This document shows, piece by piece, positions 58,183 to 64,000 of a DNA stretch of 64,000 nt. The position numbers were made by a program, and so were the translations under genes. Source of the DNA: Granulicella arctica (GTDB lineage: Bacteria > Acidobacteriota > Terriglobia > Terriglobales > Acidobacteriaceae); assembly GCF_025685605.1 (NCBI RefSeq), contig NZ_JAGTUT010000001.1, forward strand, positions 2,294,001-2,358,000. The letters are read 5' to 3'. The number at the start of each line of letters is the position of its first letter. Within the stretch, counting starts at the first letter, position 1. Under the pieces are notes generated by a model. The model saw only the letters and a list, made by a program, of their open reading frames with translations, ran no database searches and was not told where the DNA came from.

Positions 58183-59985
58183 TTAGTCTTCGCCGACCTT
58201 CAAGACAGCTAAGAAGGCCTCTTGCGGGATATCAACCTTGCCGATGCGCTTCATGCGCTTCTTGCCTTCTTTTTGCTTATCGAGCAATTTCTTTTTGCGA
58301 CTGATATCGCCGCCGTAGCACTTCGCGATTACGTTCTTGCGGATAGCAGTGACAGTTTCGCGAGCAATTACCTTGGAACCAATTGCAGCCTGAATGGCTA
58401 CCTCGAACATCTGCCGGGGAATCAGTTCACGCATCTTCGAGACAAGTGCCTTACCGCGTTGCTGTGCGAAGTCTTTATGGACGATGATGGAGAGCGCATC
58501 AACCGGGTCACCGCCGATCAAAATGTCCATCTTCACCATCGGCGAGATCCACATGCCTGCGAGGACGTAGTCCAGCGAGGCGTATCCGCGAGATACTGTT
58601 TTCAGGCGATCATAGAAGTCAAGAACGATCTCGTTGAGTGGTAGCTCGTAGGTGATCATAACGCGGGTGTCGGAGACATACTCCATATTTTGCTGACGGC
58701 CGCGCTTCTCTTCGACCAGCTTAAGAATGCCACCAACATACTCTTCGTTGGTCAGGATCTTTGCGATGATGACCGGCTCTTCGATCTGTTCGATGTTAGA
58801 GGGGTCTGGCCAGCGCGACGGATTGTCAACCTCAATGGTGGTGCCATCCGTGAGAGCGATCTTGTAGCGAACGCCAGGCGCTGTCGTAATAAGGTCGAGG
58901 TCGAACTCGCGCTCAAGGCGTTCCTGAATAATTTCAAGGTGCAGCAACCCTAGGAAGCCGCAGCGAAAGCCGAAGCCAAGAGCGACTGAGGATTCGGGCT
59001 CGAACGAAAAGCTGGCATCGTTGAGGCGAAGCTTCTCGAGAGCGTCGCGGAGCATGGCGTGCTCGTGCGAGTCGACGGTGTAAAGACCGGCGAAGACCAT
59101 GCTCTTGATATCTTCAAAGCCGGGAAGAGCTTCAGCGCAGGGTCGTGCGACCTCGGTGATGGTGTCGCCTACCTTGGTGTCGGCTACGTTCTTGATAGTG
59201 GCGACGAAGAATCCTACCTCGCCGGCGCTGAGTTCGGCGAGTTCGACAGGCTTGGGGGTCATGACACCCATGCTCTCGACGTCAAACATCTTGCCGTTCG
59301 ACATGACCTTGATCTTCATGCCTTTGCTCAGCTTGCCGTTGACGATTCGAGCGAGCACGATGACACCCTTATAGGGATCGAACCAGCTATCGAAGATGAG
59401 GGCTTGTAGCGGCGCTTCAGGATCGCCGAGCGGTGGCGGAAGCAGGGTGACGACGGCTTCGAGGATGCTCGCCACGTTGAGGCCAGTCTTTGCTGAGACG
59501 GCAATGGCATCGTCGGCTGGAAGGCCAACGGACTTCTCAATCATCTCCTTCGTACGCTCGATGTCGGCACTGGGAAGATCGATCTTGTTGATGATCGGGA
59601 TGATCTCGAGACCATTTGAGATGGCGAGATATGCGTTGGCAAGCGTCTGTGCTTCGACGCCTTGTGAGGCATCCACGACGAGCAGAGCGCCTTCGCAGGA
59701 AGCAAGTGAGCGCGAAACCTCATAGGAGAAGTCGACGTGGCCGGGGGTGTCAATCAAGTTGAGCTGATACATCTCGCCGTCGTGCGCCTTATAGGCCATG
59801 CGGACGGTGTGGGCTTTGATGGTGATGCCGCGTTCGCGCTCGAGGTCCATTGCGTCCAGCACTTGGGCCTGCATCTCGCGAGAGGTCAGCGAGCCGGTGA
59901 GCTCAAGCAGACGGTCGGAGAGGGTGGACTTGCCATGATCGATGTGCGCGATGATCGCGAAGTTGCGGATGTGACTTGGATCCAT
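58183..59985 (-). CDS. lepA: Elongation factor 4 (LepA)
   Basis: Ribosome-associated GTPase. 600 residues from [20 protein letters not shown], matching the usual start and length; a TTG seven codons earlier is possible. G1 [10 protein letters not shown]2 [10 protein letters not shown]3 [13 protein letters not shown]4 NKIDLP, then EF-G-like domains and the LepA-specific C-terminal domain with [16 protein letters not shown] [20 protein letters not shown]. All motifs intact. Confidence 0.96.
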   Translation of the reverse strand: MDPSHIRNFAIIAHIDHGKSTLSDRLLELTGSLTSREMQAQVLDAMDLERERGITIKAHTVRMAYKAHDGEMYQLNLIDTPGHVDFSYEVSRSLASCEGALLVVDASQGVEAQTLANAYLAISNGLEIIPIINKIDLPSADIERTKEMIEKSVGLPADDAIAVSAKTGLNVASILEAVVTLLPPPLGDPEAPLQALIFDSWFDPYKGVIVLARIVNGKLSKGMKIKVMSNGKMFDVESMGVMTPKPVELAELSAGEVGFFVATIKNVADTKVGDTITEVARPCAEALPGFEDIKSMVFAGLYTVDSHEHAMLRDALEKLRLNDASFSFEPESSVALGFGFRCGFLGLLHLEIIQERLEREFDLDLITTAPGVRYKIALTDGTTIEVDNPSRWPDPSNIEQIEEPVIIAKILTNEEYVGGILKLVEEKRGRQQNMEYVSDTRVMITYELPLNEIVLDFYDRLKTVSRGYASLDYVLAGMWISPMVKMDILIGGDPVDALSIIVHKDFAQQRGKALVSKMRELIPRQMFEVAIQAAIGSKVIARETVTAIRKNVIAKCYGGDISRKKKLLDKQKEGKKRMKRIGKVDIPQEAFLAVLKVGED

Positions 59986-60133
59986 TGGGGGTGCGAAGTG
60001 CCTCAACTCTTATGTTAACACCCGTTACTGCATGACCTTGGGGAGGAGTTCATCGTGTTCATGGAACATTCGGGCCATGAGGCCGTACAGCAACTCAGTG
60101 AAGCTAGAGCTTGTTATCTTTTACGAGGTTCTT

Positions 60134-60622
60134 ATGAAACTGGTTCTAATGTTGCGCGGGGTAGTGCCTGTTCTTTTTCTCGTCGCGATCCTGGCTAGTT
60201 GCCAGGGACAGTCCATGCCGAGTGCCGTGCCGCTCCAGGAGGCAATTGCCGCACAGGATAAGGCGCTCTTCGACGCGTACAACACGTGCGATCTGGTGAA
60301 GCTTGGAACGATGGTGACTGACGATCTGGAGTTTTACCACGACAAGACTGGCTTGGCAGTGGGCAAGCAGGTCTTTCTCGACAGCATCAAGCAGAATATT
60401 TGCGGCAAGGTAACGCGCGAACTCGTACCCGGAACGCTTGAGGTGCATGAACTCGCTCACTATGGCGCGGTAGAGATCGGGGTACACCGCTTCCATCATC
60501 CCGGGCAGAAGGATCATGACGTCCTGGGTGAGGGAAAGTTTGTCATGCTGTGGCAGAACAAAGACGGCATGTGGAAGCTAACGCGCGTGATCAGCTACGA
60601 CCATGCGACTCTGCCAAAATGA
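60134..60622 (+). CDS. NTF2-like (DUF4440/SnoaL) lipoprotein
   Basis: 162 residues from the ATG with cgagg 5 bp upstream; signal peptide with lipobox (LVAILASC). The mature part is an NTF2-like cone: LQEAIAAQDKALFDAYNTCD, DDLEFYHDKTGLAVGKQVF, EIGVHRFHH, and GKFVMLWQNKDGMWKLTRVI. This matches the DUF4440 family, often described as ketosteroid-isomerase-like; reaction unknown. Divergent from lepA. Confidence 0.8.
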   Translation: MKLVLMLRGVVPVLFLVAILASCQGQSMPSAVPLQEAIAAQDKALFDAYNTCDLVKLGTMVTDDLEFYHDKTGLAVGKQVFLDSIKQNICGKVTRELVPGTLEVHELAHYGAVEIGVHRFHHPGQKDHDVLGEGKFVMLWQNKDGMWKLTRVISYDHATLPK

Positions 60623-60690
60623 CCGGCTCTGATCTTCCGAAGGGATGAGCGCCATTTGCTGTCCGTGCGTCTTACAATGAACGGGGACGA

Positions 60691-62583
60691 ATGGCGCGGA
60701 TGACTTTGATGAAATGGATGAGGCGGAGTGCACTTGTGCTGACATGCGCACCGCTCCTGATGCTTGCCGGTTGTCCGGACGATGAGACGGCAACACCTGG
60801 CAAGGTGTCTGCCCAGGCAACTGCTCCTACTCTCGCTCCAGTTGCAAAGCCGGCGGCTGCAACACTACCTGCGGCAGTTCCGATGCAGTCGGTTGACGCT
60901 TCTGCAAATGTTCTCAAAGCTCAGGGCCTCATCAACAAGGCTGAGGCTAGCTATCGCAGCGGTGTGGACAACTACAACGGAAATCGCCTGGACGCGGCAC
61001 GAGTCGATTTCGATACGGCGATCGACACGATGCTGACCAGTGGAATGGATCTGAAGAATGATCCGCAGCTCGCGGATGAGTTTGATCACCTGTTGAATGC
61101 GGTCAACTCGCTTGAGATGGTGGCGCTAAAACAAGGGAATGGATTTTCGCCGAAGCTTGAAGAGACTCCTCTCGAGAGCGCGGAGGGTCTGACGTTTGCC
61201 CCAAACCCGGAGCTGACCGCGAAGCTGAAGTCTGAGCTACAGATCAAATCGGATCTGCCGTTGGTCATCAATGATGAGGTCGCCGGATATATTGGGATTT
61301 TCGCGAATTCGACTTCGTTTCGAGCACACATGCTGCACAGTATGGAACGAGGCGGGAAGTACAAGGCAATCATCCAGAAGGCGTTGGCGGATCAAGGAAT
61401 GCCGCAGGATCTGTTCTACCTGGCGGTAGCGGAATCTGGTTTCCAGCCTCAGGCATTGAACGCGAAGAGTGGCGCAGGCGGGATGTGGCAGTTCATGCCG
61501 ACTGGAGCGTATGGTCTGGTGCGCAACGGCTACTTCGACGAACGCTTCGACCCTGAGAAGTCCTCGATCGCTTATGCGAAGTACATGAAGACGATCTACA
61601 ACCAGCTCGGCGACTGGTATCTCTCGATGGCTGGGTACGACTGGGGTCCGGGCAACATCCAGAGAGCGGTGATGCGCACAGGGTACGCGGACTTCTGGGA
61701 GCTCTACCGGCGCAACATGCTGCCCAAGGAGACGAAGGAGTATGTGCCCAAGATCCTGGCAGCTATCATCATGGCGAAGAATCCTGCGAAGTATGGGCTC
61801 GATAAAGTAGTGCCAGACCCGGCGGTGGTGTGGGATTCCGTGAACGTAGACTACGCAATCGATATGCGACTGGTGGCTGATCTAACGGGTGCTTCCTTAG
61901 CGGAGATCGTTTCGCTGAACCCAAGTCTCCTACGAATGAGTACGCCCAACGATCTCTCCTTTGACCTCCACATTCCGGTTGGCACCAAAGAGGTCTTCAC
62001 AGGGCGTCTCAAGTCGATCCCTATGGAGAAGCGCAATAGCTGGCGATTCCATGTAGTGCGCCCCGGAGAGTCGCTCGATGCAATCGCGACAACTCTTCAT
62101 GCGCATGCGAGCGACGTTGCGGATGCAAATGGCCTGAAGGCTGGAGAGGCAGTGGCCGAGGGCGATGAACTCGTGGTGCCGGTTACGCTAGTGACCGCCA
62201 GCAAACACCAACAACGCTATGTAGCGCGGCGTGGCGATACGCTGATCACCATTGCGGATCGCTTCAATGTTTCCGTCGAAGATCTTCGGGCGTGGAACCA
62301 TATTTCATCGGGTGCGTTGAGAACAGGTGCTTCATTGAATGTTGCTGAGCCCGTGCGATTCGGCCCGTCGATGCGAAGCCGTCGTGTCGCAACACGCGGC
62401 GGAAGATCAGGTCGCGGTGGTGGTGCGAAGACATCTCGGCGAGGTGCGGTTGAGAGTGTGGCGCGAGGCTCGACGCACACAAATACGCATGCTTCTACAC
62501 GAGGAATACCGAAGAGCGCACTTGTCTCTTCCGCCGCTTCGCGTGGAGCAGTATCGAAAACGAAACATAAAGCTGCACGATAA
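60691..62583 (+). CDS. MltD-like membrane-bound lytic transglycosylase with two LysM domains
   Basis: 630 residues. Lipobox signal (LVLTCAPLLMLAGC), helical N-terminal region, SLT domain (about 235-350) with catalytic Glu248 in YLAVAESGFQPQALN, GAGGMWQFMP and LSMAGYDWGPGNI, then LysM repeats at ~443-490 (RFHVVRPGESLDAIA) and ~508-555 (RYVARRGDTLITIADRFNVS), ending in a basic Arg/Gly/Ser/Ala tail. It cuts glycan strands with 1,6-anhydro ends. The basic tail (RGGRSGRGGG) is unusual and could bind anionic wall polymers or DNA. Confidence 0.9.
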   Translation: MARMTLMKWMRRSALVLTCAPLLMLAGCPDDETATPGKVSAQATAPTLAPVAKPAAATLPAAVPMQSVDASANVLKAQGLINKAEASYRSGVDNYNGNRLDAARVDFDTAIDTMLTSGMDLKNDPQLADEFDHLLNAVNSLEMVALKQGNGFSPKLEETPLESAEGLTFAPNPELTAKLKSELQIKSDLPLVINDEVAGYIGIFANSTSFRAHMLHSMERGGKYKAIIQKALADQGMPQDLFYLAVAESGFQPQALNAKSGAGGMWQFMPTGAYGLVRNGYFDERFDPEKSSIAYAKYMKTIYNQLGDWYLSMAGYDWGPGNIQRAVMRTGYADFWELYRRNMLPKETKEYVPKILAAIIMAKNPAKYGLDKVVPDPAVVWDSVNVDYAIDMRLVADLTGASLAEIVSLNPSLLRMSTPNDLSFDLHIPVGTKEVFTGRLKSIPMEKRNSWRFHVVRPGESLDAIATTLHAHASDVADANGLKAGEAVAEGDELVVPVTLVTASKHQQRYVARRGDTLITIADRFNVSVEDLRAWNHISSGALRTGASLNVAEPVRFGPSMRSRRVATRGGRSGRGGGAKTSRRGAVESVARGSTHTNTHASTRGIPKSALVSSAASRGAVSKTKHKAAR

Positions 62584-62739
62584 GCTTCCTCACAAAAAAG
62601 ATTGCTTGCTATCGCTAGCGCATGGATGCAATCTATTGCTAGAATCCGTGATCGATACGAGTTACGTTAGCTCGCATCGTGCTTCGTGAATGACTCGCAT
62701 CCAACATGTGAGGAACAGTACAGCAGGTAGGGGAAAACG

Positions 62740-63750
62740 ATGACGATGTTCGATGGATTCGATGAAGTGTTCAAGCAGCACGCAGCGGCTGACCAGGACG
62801 AGCATGATGCGGATAACGATACAGAGGATGATCGTCATGGCTCCAGCTTCGATGAGGATGACGAAGAGGAAGAGGTCACGTTGACGTCAGATGATGATGA
62901 TGACGACAGCGACGAAGATGATGATGAGCTTGAGGGAGATCTTCCGGAGAAGGGTTCTCCGGATGCATCCGCTAATGAGGATGTTCGTCACCCCCACGCG
63001 GAAGATGCCACTCTGTATGCCCCATCGCCAACACCAGGTGATGTGTATACGCCAGCGACGAAGTTATCGAAACAGCCTGAACGGAACGAGGCTGCCAGCG
63101 TTCCTCCGGTGAGTGGTGTCAGCAAGCGACCGGTGGCGAAGACGGCTTCTAAGCCTGTCGCAGTGAAGGCTGCTTCGGCAGTAAAGGCAGCTGCCAAAAA
63201 GGTACCTGCGAAGAAGACCCCGGCGAAGAAAACTGTACCCGCAAAGAAAACCGCACCAGCAAAGAAGACCTTGGCCAAAAAGGCGGTAGCGAAGAAAGCG
63301 CCTGCGAAGAAGGCGGCAGCGAAGAAGGCTGTACCGGCCAAGAAAGCACCAGCCAAGAAGGTGTCCGCAAAGAAGCTTATTGCGAAGAAGGCGCTTCCAC
63401 TCAAGACAACGGCTAAGAAGAGTGCCGGAAAGTTTATACAAGTATCTGCCGCGAAGAAGTCCAGTGCTCAACGCGGCGGTAAGCCTGCTCTTAAAAAAGC
63501 GGCTGGCAACAAGAGCACTGGGAGCAGCAAAAAAACCATCACGAGAGGTACTACCTTGGCAACGAAGAAAGCAGCAAAGAAGGTCGTAGCAAAGAAGGCG
63601 GCGACTAAGGCTCCTGCAAAGAAAGCCGTAGCGAAGAAGGCTGTACCAGCGAAGAAGGTACCAGCAAAGAAGACCGTAGCAAAGAAGGCACCAGCAAAGA
63701 AGACCGCTGCAAAGAAGACGGTAGCAAAGAAGGCAACGGCAAAGAAGTAA
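62740..63750 (+). CDS. Histone H1-like Lys/Ala-rich protein with acidic N-terminus
   Basis: 336 residues, charge-polarised. Residues ~18-75 are Asp/Glu-rich (DDEEEEVTLTSDDDDDD); ~130-336 are built of short repeats of AKK preceded by Ala, Pro, Val or Thr (such as KKAPAKKAAAKKAVPAKKA), like eukaryotic H1 tails, AlgP and bacterial H1-like proteins. Likely binds DNA or polyphosphate in the nucleoid. The repeats also make the DNA repetitive, so copy number may vary between strains. A strong terminator follows. Confidence 0.8.
   Translation: MTMFDGFDEVFKQHAAADQDEHDADNDTEDDRHGSSFDEDDEEEEVTLTSDDDDDDSDEDDDELEGDLPEKGSPDASANEDVRHPHAEDATLYAPSPTPGDVYTPATKLSKQPERNEAASVPPVSGVSKRPVAKTASKPVAVKAASAVKAAAKKVPAKKTPAKKTVPAKKTAPAKKTLAKKAVAKKAPAKKAAAKKAVPAKKAPAKKVSAKKLIAKKALPLKTTAKKSAGKFIQVSAAKKSSAQRGGKPALKKAAGNKSTGSSKKTITRGTTLATKKAAKKVVAKKAATKAPAKKAVAKKAVPAKKVPAKKTVAKKAPAKKTAAKKTVAKKATAKK
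63170..63750 (+). repeat. AAKK-type codon repeat tract
   Basis: In-frame degenerate repeats of aagaag with gcg/gca/gct/cct/gta between, coding for the lysine-rich tail. Short periodic units (about 9-15 bp) make slippage or recombination likely. Confidence 0.75.
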
Positions 63751-63787
63751 GCTTCTGATGTGAGCAGCAAACTGTCCTAAGGCAAGC

Positions 63788-63827
63788 AAAAAGGCCCGGA
63801 CTCCTCATCATGAGGGCCGGGCCTTTT
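63788..63827. terminator. Terminator between H1-like gene and peroxiredoxin gene
   Basis: Stem aaaaaggcccgg / ccgggccttttt with an inner hairpin cctca / tgagg. T and A runs on both sides make it bidirectional. Confidence 0.85.
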
Positions 63828-63838
63828 TGCGTCTGTTG

Positions 63839-64000
63839 CTATTTCTTGTCTGCGGAAATTTCAGCGAGGACATCTTCGCTATGGGTGTTTGGGTTGACCT
63901 TCTTCCAGGCTTTGACAACCTTGCCATTCGGGTCGATCAGAAAGGAATCGCGCTCGGCGAACTTCATAGGACCTGCGCCCATGATGTTGACGCCATAGGC
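63839..64000 (-). CDS. Peroxiredoxin (Bcp/AhpC-TSA family), C-terminal part only
   Basis: The last 53 codons are in the window; the start lies beyond its right end. The sequence (AYGVNIMGAGPMKFAERDSF then LIDPNGKVVKAWKKV, and a HSEDVLAEI-type end) is the C-terminal half of thiol peroxidases of the AhpC/Bcp type, with the conserved Arg before the SFLID strand. The peroxidatic Cys is outside the window. Confidence 0.85.
   Translation of the reverse strand, partial: AYGVNIMGAGPMKFAERDSFLIDPNGKVVKAWKKVNPNTHSEDVLAEISADKK

Noticed and set aside
63170..63750. Possible CRISPR-like or satellite array
   Set aside because: The repeats are in-frame lysine/alanine codons of a protein gene; no regular spacers.

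Overview
The window reads as chromosome of a diderm, GC-rich bacterium, most likely an acidobacterium of the Terriglobia / subdivision 1 type (inference). Support comes from very large TonB-dependent receptors with an N-terminal carboxypeptidase-regulatory-like domain, a DUF5715-type protein, a PSCyt1-type small cytochrome c, and several small exported proteins of a kind common in that phylum. No rRNA, tRNA, CRISPR array, transposase or integrase was seen.

Layout. 1-1080: end of a threonine dehydratase gene and a CPXCG cysteine-rich protein. 1246-11772: envelope-biogenesis run with bamA, an RDD membrane protein, lptD, a DsbA-like lipoprotein, a SurA/PrsA-like PPIase lipoprotein and a Gfo/Idh/MocA oxidoreductase. 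11785-16238: small exported or membrane proteins, including two tandem paralogues with a YCSC motif. 16241-19167: an AT-richer three-gene defence cassette on the minus strand, thsA (SIR2-SLOG) and thsB (TIR-like) of Thoeris plus an upstream zinc-finger / nucleoside-deoxyribosyltransferase-like protein. 19174-20390: three copies of the 3' end of gyrA in the same orientation, two degenerate, separated by two tiny genes and a hairpin-rich non-coding stretch; gyrA itself follows to 23175. 23659-35027: two giant TonB-dependent receptors, then a siderophore-type receptor with its PiuC-like dioxygenase. 35171-42888: two small proteins, an orphan six-PAS histidine kinase, YceH, a DUF882 murein-peptidase-like protein and a GH92 alpha-mannosidase. 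42953-47227: a Tes-like radical SAM enzyme (candidate membrane-spanning-lipid synthase) and two exported paralogues. 47444-54777: RlpA, GNAT, a TldD/TldE-type exported pair, an M48 protease and a HIT protein. 54992-64000: disordered basic protein with a degenerate receiver domain, OmpH/Skp, LepA, an NTF2-like lipoprotein, an MltD-like lytic transglycosylase with LysM, a histone-H1-like lysine-rich protein and a peroxiredoxin running off the window.

How it fits together. BamA, LptD, SurA-like, DsbA-like and OmpH/Skp-like proteins would together make and deliver outer-membrane proteins and LPS; RlpA, MltD and DUF882 act on the wall. The most interesting locus is the defence cassette placed behind gyrA: its first start codon lies 6 bp past a decayed gyrA stop codon, and repeated gyrA tails suggest that this gene end has been used more than once as an insertion point. 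Identities, percentages and alignments are by eye; no searches were run.
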